Below, one piece after another: positions 11,176 to 22,408 of a DNA stretch of 64,000 nucleotides (position 1 is the first letter of the stretch; the number at the start of each line of letters is the position of its first letter). This DNA comes from Paramarasmius palmivorus (lineage: Eukaryota; Basidiomycota; Agaricomycetes; Agaricales; Marasmiaceae), in the NCBI GenBank assembly GCA_037176845.1, contig JAYKXP010000045.1:248001-312000 (forward strand), read 5' to 3'. Below the pieces are notes generated by a model. The model searched no databases, was not told where the DNA came from, and saw only the letters and a list, made by a program, of their open reading frames with translations. The position numbers and the translations under genes are program-made.

Positions 11176-11347
11176 GTCACGCACGTCACAGGTCTGAAAT
11201 GCCGGAAGCGAGGCGGTGCCAAGGTTTTGACCAGAAAGTTCCCGAAATCACTGGATCTGTTGCATAAAATTCCTTTATTGGAAATGTTTATGTCTGAGAC
11301 AAACGGTCTAGAAAATTCTAAAAGTCCGCCTTTTTTTGTATAGTAGA

Positions 11348-12968
11348 TTTTACTCGAAATATCGAAGGAAGAAGTGGTAGAGCGTCCAGAAGGCAAGGGA
11401 GGAGAAAAGGAAGGCGGAGGAGGGCAAGGAGGGGCTTCAGACGGCATAGGGAAGTAGTTCTGATCATACAAAGACATTTCTGATCGGCAGATGTCAAGTT
11501 GTGCAAGTTTCGATCGATGGAAAGTCGGGGTTGGAGCGGAAGATGCAATGGCAGGGGTAGGAAGGGGAAGGTGGAGGAGCGTGTCTTGGACATTGAGTAG
11601 ACGGTGTATCGCGTCACAGAAAGATGAAACGACATCGTATGTGCATGGGAAAGGGTGCCAGAAGCCCCAGGGAAGCATTCAGGGATAATATCCCACGGCA
11701 AAAAGGGCGAGTATCACTTACCTGCAGAATATCCTTTTCAGGCGACTTTTGAGTGGACCTTCAAGATGTTTAGGGCTTAGATGTGCCAGGAGAGATTGTC
11801 TGTAGTCCTGTAGATGCTGATGCCTACCACCGTTGATCTCAGATCAAGGTAGAGCGACAGTGACGGTCATGAGCCTGCTTCCGAGCATGTGAGATGAACA
11901 ACTAGAGTGAACGTGATTTCTAGAGTGCTCTCACCTTGACCTCAGCAAGATCTCTCGTCGAGCAACTTGCGAGCAACCTCAAATAGAAATGGGACCTTAG
12001 GTGGACTTGTATCAGTACCAGTTCCCTGAGCAACATGAGTGGGATGAATGCGTCCTCAAAGTGACCTAAAGTGTAATTATTATTGTTTTTGATTGTCCTA
12101 TATAGATATAAGCATGTGAAGCCAGAAGAAGCATCCCAAAGCCCACCTTTCATAATTGAGGGCGCCCAAGCAAGCCTTCCTGGTTGTGCATGGCTTGGCC
12201 CCAACCGGGACTGTAGTCGTTCATAATGTATGTCTAGAGCAAATAGAAAGCTGGTGAGCCGGTGTGAAGAGAACGACGGTGACAGTTGAGGGAAAAGCAG
12301 TACGTGAAACTGGGTCGTGTACGACGCGTCATTTTGTGTTCCGAGCCAGATTTATGACACATTGAACATTTTTCGCGTGCCTTTCAATCAGGCGAAAGAT
12401 TCCCGGGCATAAATAAAATACCGAAGCAGGAAAAGCCTGTAGAAACTCACCAAAGTGCTTTCAACTTCTAGCATTGCACCACTGCCCAAGCCCGCTAAGG
12501 TTGATCTACGTCGAGCAGAAATCAGTCGAAGATGTCGATTCCAGTCGCAGAGAGGAGCAGAGAAGCGGGTACTGTGAGTGCCTAAATTCTGACGATGGTA
12601 ATGGTATAGAGGAAAGAGTGTCTGCGTGTCGTACACGCCCGGGCCGCGCGGCTGACGCTGCCAGGCTGGGCTATCCCGGAAAGTCGTAGTAACAAAAGTT
12701 CACTGAATTCTTGGTTTATTCTACAATGTTATGTACTCTATGCTTGTATGGCTGCGCCTTTGTTTACTTGTACAGTTATAGCTTCCGGTCCGTGGCTGGG
12801 AATACAGCTTTGTTTAACGAGTAACGATAGCGAAAGACGACGCGAAAACACGATGACGAAGGGACGAGGATTACGAAAAAAAGTCCGTGGATATAACGAC
12901 AACGAAGTCCCAGTGGAACAGAACAAGGGCTTCCCGCTTCACTGTGCCATGATGACTCCGGGTAGAGA
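11348..12968. other. Region right of the Helitron, no confident gene
   Basis: Minus-strand frames at 11678-11154 and 12636-12388 are open. The second has acceptor-like and donor-like splice sites around a stretch ending EVESTL. The first crosses the Helitron boundary, so its right part is not host sequence. Neither resembles a known protein. A host gene disrupted by the Helitron is possible but unproven. Confidence 0.35.
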
Positions 12969-13770
12969 CTAGTTGGATGCAAAGCTTGAGTCGGTCGGAG
13001 ATCCAAAAGAGGGCGAATAGAAGGTCGAATAGAAGGGTACAGTGCTTCCCGTGTTGTTCGAATCCAAAGGCTTAATGTCATTGGACATCGAGTCGATCCT
13101 CCGAGTCGCTGTAAATGGCACGTCGATAGGGTCTTGGTACCACAAGGAAGGATCGTCGATTGCGGAGAACCTCTCATCGTGTCCTGCGTTAAAAAAGAGT
13201 GAGAATCCCAAAAGATGAAGAACTTTGAACAAAAACGCACCCTGTTTCTCAGCTAGCATCTCGTCGAGCACCCTTATACTCTGCTGCAAGTTGGAGGAAT
13301 CTTTTGAAGTGTACAGATTTTCAAGCGATGTATTGAGACTCGCAGACCAGGAAGCAGGGCCTGACCATGACATCGACGAGTCATCGATATCTGAGGAAGA
13401 CCTAGCGGCGCTGTGGTTGTCTCCTAGCTCAAGAGAAATGAATTTCTCGAAACACGAGAAATCTGGACGAGCACATACCTTTCGACACACCCAGCCGCTG
13501 GTCAAGGTCCAGCAACATGCTAGTGCTCAAGCTCTCGGCCACATAACTTGCCTCAAGTGCACCAGTGACAGCATACGTCACACTGAGCAAGGTAGAATAC
13601 AACCCTTTCTTGAGCTCATCCATTAGCCGCGTTTGCAAGGCAGCAGCAGATTTCAACTTGCGAGATTTCCTTCGTTTACGATGACCAATGGTGCGAGGAA
13701 GGGGCTGAATGGAAACCACAGATGAGCTGTTTCGACGTCGCTGAGATGCTAGACGAGAAGATTGATGCAT
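12969..13770 (-). CDS. Hypothetical Ser-rich protein (3 exons)
   Basis: Exons 13770-13479, 13423-13241 and 13183-12969 join in frame to about 229 residues. The N terminus is basic (SQRRRNSSS, GHRKRRKSRKLK), which suggests nuclear targeting. The middle is helical with LMDELKKGLYSTLLSV. The C-terminal half is rich in Ser and Asp and likely disordered (DDSSMSWSG, SFGSPTDSSFASN). I do not recognise the family. Splice junctions are consensus and restore the phase at both introns, which supports a real gene. Confidence 0.6.
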
Positions 13771-14139
13771 CTTGATCTACCAAGAAACGGTAGGATGTGG
13801 TCAAGATGTAGTGGTGGTGATAAGGAAACAAGATGAAGTTTGGCACGTGTTTTCGAACGTTGTTCTCTCTTGGTCCGTGCGCGGATGAGCATGGTACAAT
13901 TTATAGTACACGTACGAAGTCCAGGGCAAGCTACAGCCATCTACGAATATTGAGGGCGAAGAGAAAATGTAAGAGTCGCAGTTACGAAAACAAGATGCAA
14001 AGACAGCCGGTGCGAAAGCAATATGGCCAATGAAGACATCTAACAGTCCGAGTTCTGGAGTCAATGATGATGATGAGAAGAAGGGAAGGATGACTGGGTA
14101 TATGCAATGCTTTATATAGTGGAAGGGGTCAGGAGCAGA

Positions 14140-14718
14140 TCAAGGCAAATCTCTCGCAGTTCTACTTTTCTGCTGTTCGTCATCGGCGACGATGGCACCT
14201 AGACTTTTCATGAGCTCAGCTTCCCTCGCACGACGCGCCCGCCAGTAGTTCCCCCGACCCATTCCGCCATATCCGAACATGTCATCCAATGGGTGTGGTT
14301 CTTCATAGTGTTCGATCTGATTCTCAACGAAATCGTTGATATCATCAAAGACTATCTTCAACGCTTCGTCAAAGGTCGGCTTAGCTTGATTGTTAGAAGG
14401 CGCGCCTCCCTGTCCCTGAGGCGTACTTGAGGATCGTATTGCGGCGGCGACCTCTATCATGCGCTTTGAGATCTTGGCACGACGACGTTCGATTCTCGCT
14501 TCGTTTTCTGGATCGGATTTAGGGCGAGAATATGGGCCGACGATGGCTATTATATAAGAATAAGAACATATACACGTCGGAGAAACGATGTAAGACTCGC
14601 CATTCGAGGTTGACGACGCCCGGCGTGCCGACTTGCTTGACTGAGGAGAATCTGCAGTCACAGCTAAAAGATAAGTGAATGGCGGGAGAAATATGGAGGA
14701 AAACATGCCTTTGGGCAT
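14140..14718 (-). CDS. Hypothetical protein with charged helical region
   Basis: A single open frame of 192 residues. The C-terminal 120 residues look conserved in character: a basic helix (EARIERRRAKISKRMIEV), a Gly/Pro/Gln linker, then an acidic helix (FDEALKIVFDDINDFVENQ) and a Gly-rich turn (DDMFGYGGMGRGNYW). The first 60 residues are hydrophobic and less protein-like, and part of them may be intron sequence, so the start is uncertain. The gene lies tail-to-head downstream of no obvious partner. Function is unknown. Confidence 0.5.
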   Translation of the reverse strand: MPKGMFSSIFLPPFTYLLAVTADSPQSSKSARRASSTSNGESYIVSPTCICSYSYIIAIVGPYSRPKSDPENEARIERRRAKISKRMIEVAAAIRSSSTPQGQGGAPSNNQAKPTFDEALKIVFDDINDFVENQIEHYEEPHPLDDMFGYGGMGRGNYWRARRAREAELMKSLGAIVADDEQQKSRTARDLP

Positions 14719-17701
14719 TCTGTAGGTGATGATTGGGGTTCAAAGTCAAGGTAAGGAGTGACACGAGAAGCAAATCGTTACAGTAACACACGTCACGTGC
14801 GCGAAGGACACACGTGTTTTCGCGAGCACTGGCTGGCCTCTACAGGTAATGGTCCATAAGACTAGTTGTAACATGGACATCATACTGTAAGAACCATAAA
14901 TACAGGGCGAAAAGCCAATAATTCGCTTCGGGTGCCAGAAGAAACATAGATAGTGGACCATATTCCTCTCAAGCTATAGAGCCCTTTCTATCGTGGATGT
15001 GTGTAGGCAAAGTGTTGTCTCTGGGAGCAGAAATCAGGTCATTTTCAGACGTGGGTACCATGACATTGGCTCACCACGAGCGAACACCAGCCAGCTTCTG
15101 AGGTCAAGACAGAGCCCACACGAGCGAAGCTACAGCAGTAGCGTATCCTGAGGATAGTTGACTCGTGTAGAACGAATCATTGGCCGTACCCACTATTACA
15201 GCTTCGGAGGTTTGATATTGGACTGATATAACCTTTAAGACACCTTTCTCTCAAGCTAGAATTCCTGTAGAACAACAGTTGTCAACCTCCGCAAGTAGTG
15301 AATACCCAGAGGACACACCGTTCGTAGCCATGGGCCCATACACTGAAGCCCGAGCCATCGGCTTCCTTCCACATCTTCTGGGGTTCGAGATTCATTATCT
15401 GAACATCGTAATGGATATTCTAGTGTTAAATATGAGCTGATGTTCGTGTAGGGTACGAAATTACCTCACCGACTGCCAGCGATGCCCAGATTCTAACTAT
15501 GACCATCGTGTTCTTCATGTTTCTCAATGACCGTAACCACCAAGGATCCTTTCACCGAAACATTCGAAACATCTTCTGGATGCTGCAATAGCTTTGTGAC
15601 GAGACCGTTCATGAATCATGGTAGCATGATAACTAGGCAGGGTTAAAGAGCTCCCGCCAGGTGTCCATATCAAACTTGATAGTCTCTTCCAAGACAACGA
15701 TATGATACCGAGCCTACAAGGAACGCGTCAAAACTACTGACATAGATAATCGTTGAAAAAACGCACGCCGAAATTTTCGTGTAACCTAGATTTTCGTTCT
15801 GGCCCTTCTCCACCTCGCTTTTCGATCCATCGACCTCTATTTATTGATTCGAAAGCTTGACTTGCATCGAGAACGAGAGAAAATAGGGATGCTTTGGCAG
15901 AGAGAGCTAGGATGGTGATGGTGTGAATTAAAGGTGTAGCCCGAGTGTAGCCGCGGCGAGCTTCTCCGATTGCGACCACAACCACACTACAAGCGGAAAG
16001 AGACCACTGTATATTGAACTCTCTATCTTTGTCTCTCTTATACATGCAGCTTGAGAGATCATCTCAGTACTGAACGCTGAGTTCTCAGATACGTCTTAGG
16101 CTGACTCGAAATTGACCTTCTCACAATTTTTGGTAGGGAGGGCCTCTGGTGCGACTACACTCTTTCTCGAAAACGTCGAAATGGTTCTTCCCCAATGATG
16201 TAGATGGAGGCCCACACGCTGCCTGTACCTTCGAGATTCTCGCCTTGGATTACTATGGCAAGACTTCTGAAGAGATCTGATATATCTCGCGTTGTGATAA
16301 TTCATCTTCTCTCAGCTCTGATGCACGACCGTGCGCTCTATAGCCACGCAAACTTACGGGTTCATTTGGAGATGTATCCTTTCTGGCACGCTTCCCCAAA
16401 TTTCCCCTCAGACAAGGTCATTGTGCCCTCATTTCGGATATGCGCATGCCTAACTTACCGTATGTTACAGAGTTGTCAATCCAAAGAGGTCGTTGTGATG
16501 CTACCCCTTGCTACCCCGGGGCCATATATGTCAGTAATATACATTCATGGTTGGATGTAACCTGATCTTCCTACGCCAAGGGTCTGCACTAGCTGTACCC
16601 TTCCGAAGGACGCGGATACGTGCCTAGCATATGGTGCGGCGTTTTCATGATAAAATATCCGAAATTTGACTGACGCTTTCGCCAAAGAGTTCATTTTTGT
16701 ATGATTATCTACCAAACCTGGGCTCCAATATATAGATAATCTCTAGACGTGATGCGCAATCGTGGCCGTTCACTGCCAACCCTCATTCCGAGTCTCCGAC
16801 ATGTCGGGAGTGATTCGTCTTTAATTCTTGGGAAGTACTTTGACTGGTTTTGTATCTGGACGTGTAGGAACTAAGTTCTCCAGCTTTCAAACGATTGTCG
16901 AAGGGAAGGCTGCTGAATACTATCCCAGCAAAGCCGAATATATCGTGTTCTCCCGCAATGACCGGAAACCATCCGACTTCAGACTTTGTGTGCTATTTGC
17001 AATTTCCCAGACCCAGACCTCAGATTGGCTTCGGACTTCAGGTACTAAAAAGACTATCCATCATACACTGCCAACAGGACCATGCTACGTCCCGCTTGGC
17101 TCTCACGATGAATAAGCACCCGAAGGTGGGCATGAGAAAGTATTTGAAGTCGTTGGTTGATCCGTATCCGTAGAACTGTGCCTCGAACACGGTCGTTGCG
17201 CTGGAACTTATGGAGAATCTTGGGATGGCCTCGGTGGCGCTCAAGGCGGCCTCCCACAGCGACCATGTGATCGATGATGCGTCAAACACATGGGTTGGCG
17301 ATCTTGACGCTCTTTTCTTTTTCCCGCATTATCTTCGAGTAGTAAATCAGAACAGATCCATCCTCGAGGTTGACTGTCGAGCAACGTGGCCATAATCATG
17401 CATCACCACTTTTGACGGACTGTTTAGAGAAAAGAAGGCCTGAGAAGGCTCAGTGGGTTCGTGAAGGCCTTCTTTGCCGATTGTGACAGATCTGTCAAAG
17501 GTGCGCCCTATGTTCTGCGAAATATCTACGTGCCTGACTCGGTCGCCTTGATTCTTCCCGATCATTGGTTTTGTGGCGTCTTTGCCCCCCAAAATTTTGT
17601 TTATAAATACCGGTTGGTGCTTTTTTCCGACTTCCACCCTACGTTTCGATTCTTCACCACGGCCGACTCGACGACGGCGGGGATCCGTCATTCACGTCCC
17701 A
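14719..17701. other. Long gene-poor region
   Basis: There is no supportable gene in about 3 kb. Short frames on both strands (for example 16828-17115 plus and 17289-17038 minus) overlap each other and have no recognisable motifs or clean exon joins. Decayed sequence is likely. Confidence 0.45.
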
Positions 17702-19319
17702 ATGGCGGGCCTCTTCGCAGCAGCTTCCTCGATAAATCCCGATCTCCTGTTGAAGCTCATAAAGTTCAATCGAATAGCTTCGGTGAGTGCGCAATCTACT
17801 CGTCAGAACGTGTACTGATTAAGATTTTCCCGAATCTACGTTGGGCAGTATGTCGATTGTATGATTTTCGACATTGGTTTCTTGTGTCCATTAGTAAAAC
17901 TCTTGCCTTCATAGTTGCCGCCGCTTTTGTTCAGCTATACGATGTTGCCATCAACCTTCCTCTTGAGATCCAGTTCGTTTGGACATCAAAGTGGTCAGCT
18001 TTCAAGGTGCTTTACCTCCTTCAAAGGTATATGCCTTTCGTTGACGTTACATTCCTTGTTTTGTTTTGTGAGTCTTTTGGTTGTCGTTACTGGTACTTTT
18101 GCGCTGATTCACCCATAGTGCATCTCGGCTCAATGGACGCGTATCGTTGCTCTCAGGTGTATTTGGTCATTGGGTGTGAGTCCGTGCGCTTTGTATCTCC
18201 TGTATAATTGAAATGCACTATTAACCCATATTTTATGTAGGGTTCTTTACTATCGGCGTGGGATTCTCCGAACGTATGTCATTGCCCTCCGAAGCTTGTT
18301 TTCGAGTCTCGACCTAAACCTTACGTGATACCAACAGTGGTCCTGACGATTCGAATATACGCCGTATGGCAGCAAAGTACTCGCGTTGCAATCGGGCTAG
18401 CCATCTTCTTTCTTGGCTGCTTTATCCCTGTGTTCATTCACTTCGATAATCACGCAAGGCACTCAAAATGTAAGTACCAACTGCAATGAATTCTGGTCCA
18501 CTTCGCGGACACATGGCTCATAAACATCCAGTTCTTACCCTTCCCATCTCTTCCGTGCCTGGTTGCTTGGTTTTTGGAGGGGTCAATAATCTGTGGATTG
18601 ACTGGATGATGCTACTTATCTACGATACTGGTGAGTGTTTTCTGGGCTGGCGCGCATGTCGTGGTTGTCGGCTAATCGAGTCTATAGGTGCCTTCATCAT
18701 GATGTTAATACCAGGAATAAGGGCATGTAAGATGATAATCACCACCACGCGTTCGAGGTTGCTGATTCTTTTCGACATGATTCAGACCGAGTTGGCGGAA
18801 GCTCACAGCTATATAGAGTTGTCTATCAAGATGGTCAGTTGTCCGAACACGAACCGGCGAATGCGAAGCTCATATTGTTCTCCGAGGCGTGCTATACTTT
18901 GCTCTAATTTCGCGTATGTATTCCTGCCTTTAGAGTGCCTATCGACCTCTAACAAGCGTGTCTAGTTGTTTCACTGGTCAATATTATCGTCATTGCGAGT
19001 CTCGAGGTAAGGAGATATGGGCCAAAGTTTGTACCCAGTAATAAATGATTGTTAACGCATCGGCTTCTCTCCAGCCTCAGCTGTCTCTTATCTTAGCTCC
19101 GTAAGTGTCCTACATATCTCTGAGCCCATATAGTTCTATTGATTGTTGTTTGTTAGATCCGAGCGCGTTTTACATTCGATTCTGACAAGCCATATTGTGC
19201 TGCATATTCGGCGTGTAGCTTCGGAGGTGAGGCAGCCCAGATCGATTGATAGGAGTGATCCCAGAATCAGTATACCGCTTGCCACGACTTCATATTCTGT
19301 CAATACGGATTGGAAGTAA
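17702..19319 (+). CDS. DUF6533-type multi-pass membrane protein
   Basis: A multi-exon gene whose product matches a large Agaricomycete family of seven-helix, receptor-like membrane proteins with an N-terminal DUF6533 domain. The diagnostic block is QLYDVAINLPLEIQFVW followed by TSKWSAFKVLYLLQRYMPFVD. Later exons give AQWTRIVALR, VVLTIRIYAVWQQSTRV, CLVFGGVNNLWIDWMMLLI, AFIMMLIPGIRAYRV and the conserved tail SERVLHSILTSHIVLHIRR. At least eight introns of about 50 nt are needed. The start at 17702 gives MAGLFAAASSINPDLLLK. The role is unknown, with signal sensing at the plasma membrane suspected from topology. One exon near 18830-18990 was hard to join, so a lesion there is not excluded. Confidence 0.7.
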
Positions 19320-19392
19320 AATAATTGAGAACATTGGGAACGGATTTGGAGTCCGAAAGATATTAATATTTGAAGAAGTGCAATCACCACAA

Positions 19393-19497
19393 GCTTCCTT
19401 GGCTCAGTTGGCTAGAGCGCAGGTCTCATAGCGAGTCTATGACAATCGTATTACGATTGTAATCCTGAGGTCGCAAGTTCGAGCCTTGCAGGGAGCA
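19393..19497 (+). tRNA. tRNA-Met(CAT), elongator type, with intron
   Basis: The acceptor stem GCTTCCT pairs with AGGGAGC, followed by discriminator A at 19497. The D arm is TGGCTCAGTTGGCTAGAGC, the anticodon loop CTCATAA with CAT anticodon, and the T arm GCAAGTTCGAGCCTTGC. A 31-nt intron at 19431-19461 sits one base 3' of the anticodon and contains a hairpin (CAATCGTATTACGATTG). A T-run at 19503-19509 follows as Pol III terminator. Mature length is 74 nt. Elongator rather than initiator identity is inferred from similarity to fungal elongator tRNA-Met. Confidence 0.9.
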
Positions 19498-19502
19498 AAA
19501 TC

Positions 19503-19509
19503 CTTTTTT
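19503..19509 (+). terminator. Pol III T-run terminator of tRNA-Met
   Basis: A run of T residues starts 6 nt after the tRNA 3' end. Confidence 0.8.
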
Positions 19510-19670
19510 TGGTAGCCACCAATTCTCACGCAGTCAAAGTACATCCTCATTTCAAAACTAAGACAGATTCATAAAGTTTTATAATTTGTCCTCCGGTATA
19601 CGCGGGACAATGTCGCATTGAAACAGTTCAGGATAGCTGATGGCCATTACGGTCAGTGTTTAGGAGCGTG

Positions 19671-21679
19671 TTAAGAATATAAATACACCGACCTGACAAG
19701 ACCAGAATCGAACTCAGGTAGGGTGGACACCGTGCTAGGTAACGATATTGTGCACGAATAGAGGACGGATGCAATGAAGATAAATAGAGAGTTTTGACCT
19801 AGCAATTTTCCCGGACAGATCCTAATGGATTGTATTCAGTTGGGAGGCATTCAGTATTTTCGCAGAGATTAAGTTACCTTCTTCCGAACCCAAAAATATA
19901 GTTATATGGATCGAGCACAGTTTCTTGATTCCGTCCGAGAAACCTTTCTGGCAAAAACTCATGTGGATCGTACTTGTCATCCGGGGCTTTGGCCACAGCC
20001 CTAATTGTGCCTTCAGTCGGTACTTACCTGAAAGATCATAGCGCAAGGGAGACACTTACCACACGTTAGGCACCACAATTGTCCCTTTGGGAATCTTATA
20101 GCCACGATACACGTCGTCTGCAGCACATTGCCTGCCAATGCCTTATACCGGGTCAGACAACGCCAGATGTGAATGACTAGTGAAACGCACTGAACGGAAG
20201 GATAGGATGCCATCTCATAACCTCTTTAATCAACGCATTAACATATGGCAACCTGGGCATGTCGGAAATGAGAGGTGCACGGTTTTCACTGAACAAGACG
20301 TTGTCGAGTTCAGCTTGCGCAAGTTTTTGTTTCTCGGGATAGCGCGCCATGGCCAAAATGAAGGTGATAAGTATTCCATAAGTCTAGAGGCAGGTGAGTT
20401 GGGTTAATTTCGCAAACAAGTTGCACTGACTGTTTCTGAGCCCGCTACTAGACTTCTCAGAAATTGAAGCTTATAGAAGCGACTTGAACGCACCGGTGAA
20501 CATTGAGCTCAGCACCCACTTAACGCGATAATCGTTGTCGGCTGCACTTTCGGATGAAAGCAGATGTGAAGCAAGCGATGGGGCTGCATTTCCCCTTTGC
20601 TGAAATGAATGTGAGGATCGCAGAAGAGAAGATACAGGCGAATTAACGGACCATCTCTTCTTTTACGTGCTCAAATGGCATGTCTACCACGTCTGTTTCA
20701 ATTCTTTCCTTCCACATTCGGGCGTATTTCCGAAATGGCAGCCATTCAGGGAGATACTTCACTGAGAAAATCGTTACAGTCTAGTGAAGTAATGTCTCAA
20801 ATCAATGGATACCACTCACAAGCGGGAACGATATCACACAAGTGTGCTGCCGGAACGATGGTTTTATTGGTCATTGTCATGACGTCTTCTGTATTCCGAA
20901 CATACTACGTGGGGGTCAGTATTCGGCAATATATGTCAAGTAATCAAAAGACGTACTTGGCTTCCGGCCTCAATGGATAGTCCATATGTCACAGACATAA
21001 CTACGCGTCCAGCCGCACTGTAAATCGAATGAGATTATTGCCCATAAATAAGACAGTCGTAGCTAACAGTTTGGCATGTTCATAAAAGTTTCCAGGGTCG
21101 TGCAAGAGGTCTTGACAGAAGGCGGCCGCAATGTTTTCTTGCTTAGAATGATATCTCTTGATAGCCGTCGGACTCAAGGAGATGTGTGCCAATTTACGAT
21201 GTTCTCGCCATTCAGAATCGTAGTTTCTCAGAACCATGGACTACAACGATGTCAGAGATACAATTCATCGCGGTAAAGGGTTGCGTACCTGGTCCATACC
21301 CATAAGTTCGCCACCGAGAGTGAAAACCGGCCGATGAGAATACAAATGACTCCGCTTCTCTAAGAGATCATTGATAGCTTCGAGAGTGTTCAAGAACACC
21401 ACCTTGTATCCGAGGCCATGAAAATGTACCAAGTCGCCTTGGGAGAACATGAAAGGAGACATACAGAACGTGAGCAATCAAAAACGCACCGTATCTCTTT
21501 TGCAGATGCGTTATACCAATCCACGGGTGTCGGGTTGGTATGTGGTGAAGGTTGCCCACCAAAGGCAGAGATGGTGGCCCTGGAGGTAAATTATGAGACC
21601 GAACCAGATTCTTCCATCCCCAGTAGAGAACCAAGAGGAGGGATACTGCAGCCAGTAGGGATGAGTTGACCGTTAACAT
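19671..21679 (-). CDS. Cytochrome P450 monooxygenase, apparently intact
   Basis: A haem-thiolate oxygenase of the endoplasmic reticulum. It begins with a membrane anchor ([18 protein letters not shown]) followed by the Pro-rich hinge [19 protein letters not shown]. The exons read in phase through [24 protein letters not shown] and [15 protein letters not shown], the I-helix AGSET, the K-helix ExxR as EVMRWHP and the haem loop FGFGRR-ICPGK. An intron splits the haem loop near 19836-19888. I found no frameshift, although about ten introns are required. It resembles the fungal P450s often annotated as O-methylsterigmatocystin oxidoreductase-like. The substrate is unknown. The last residues ([11 protein letters not shown]) differ from the usual tail, so the final exon is less certain. 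It lies in tandem with the decayed copy at 22.4-24.5 kb. Confidence 0.8.
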
Positions 21680-22408
21680 CGGAAAGGAGGTTACAAAGGG
21701 AAATTACTGCTGCTGCGTCCATCCTTCAATTATATCGCTCCAATATTAACGCATGATGCCTGTCAATCTCCCTCTATCATTGATCATTACACTACACCCT
21801 ATTCGGCTCGCCACTGTCGAGGTCAATTTAGCATCGTGATTCACGATCTGGGCGCACTACCCCAATGGCATATTCTGTTGCCAGTCCGGGCTCTATTTCG
21901 TCTGCAGCGCAGCGAGCCCCATAGCGTGAGTAATTGGTTCGCAGGAGTAAATGGAATGACTGAAAACTTCAAGGGAAGAAAGTCGCAGGACTCAAGAGTT
22001 GCTTTGCACTGACGTCTGAGTGTCATTTGCCTGTCAACCAGATGGAGTAATAGCTCTACTCAATTGAGCCAGCATGTCCTCGAGGCGATTAGAGTTCATA
22101 TATGTTTATACTGAGTAGAAGAAATTAGTCACTCTCGGCATTTACAGCTGCTAAGGATTCAATACCGCAAATGACTGCTTTTAGATTCATATCGAGACTG
22201 TACAAAAGCAGATTAAATAGTGAGTGCTGTCTTGTTCATCATTTGCTTCAACCTCCATGTACATTGACAGGCCCCTGTCTTGCAGTGAATGAGATGATAT
22301 TAAATAAAGGCGTACACAGACTCACAACTTTCATACGTTATGGTGCAAACTAGCTGCTCTAAGTCTCACACGTTCCCCGTGTTCCCTCGAACGGGGTACG
22401 ATACCACA

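Larger units (their letters stand above)
2362..11347 (-). mobile_element. Helitron rolling-circle transposon with nested insertion
   Basis: On the minus strand the element ends in CTAG at 2365-2362, followed by host T at 2361. Eight bases upstream of CTAG is a 6-bp hairpin, CCGTGC/GCACGG, at 2374-2388 with a 3-nt loop. That is the classic Helitron 3' end. The proposed 5' end is minus-strand TCTACTATAC starting at 11347, preceded by host A at 11348, so removal leaves the expected A-T dinucleotide. The element encodes a HUH Rep, a Pif1-family helicase and an extra OB-fold-like gene, all on the minus strand. Length is about 8,986 bp, or about 7.7 kb without the nested element. The 3' end is strong. 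The 5' end rests on TC, the flanking A and resemblance to known Helitron starts, and is less sure. Confidence 0.8.

Noticed and set aside
11154..11678. A minus-strand frame of 174 residues crossing the Helitron boundary
   Set aside because: It combines host and transposon sequence across 11347/11348 and has no motifs, so it is unlikely to be one gene.
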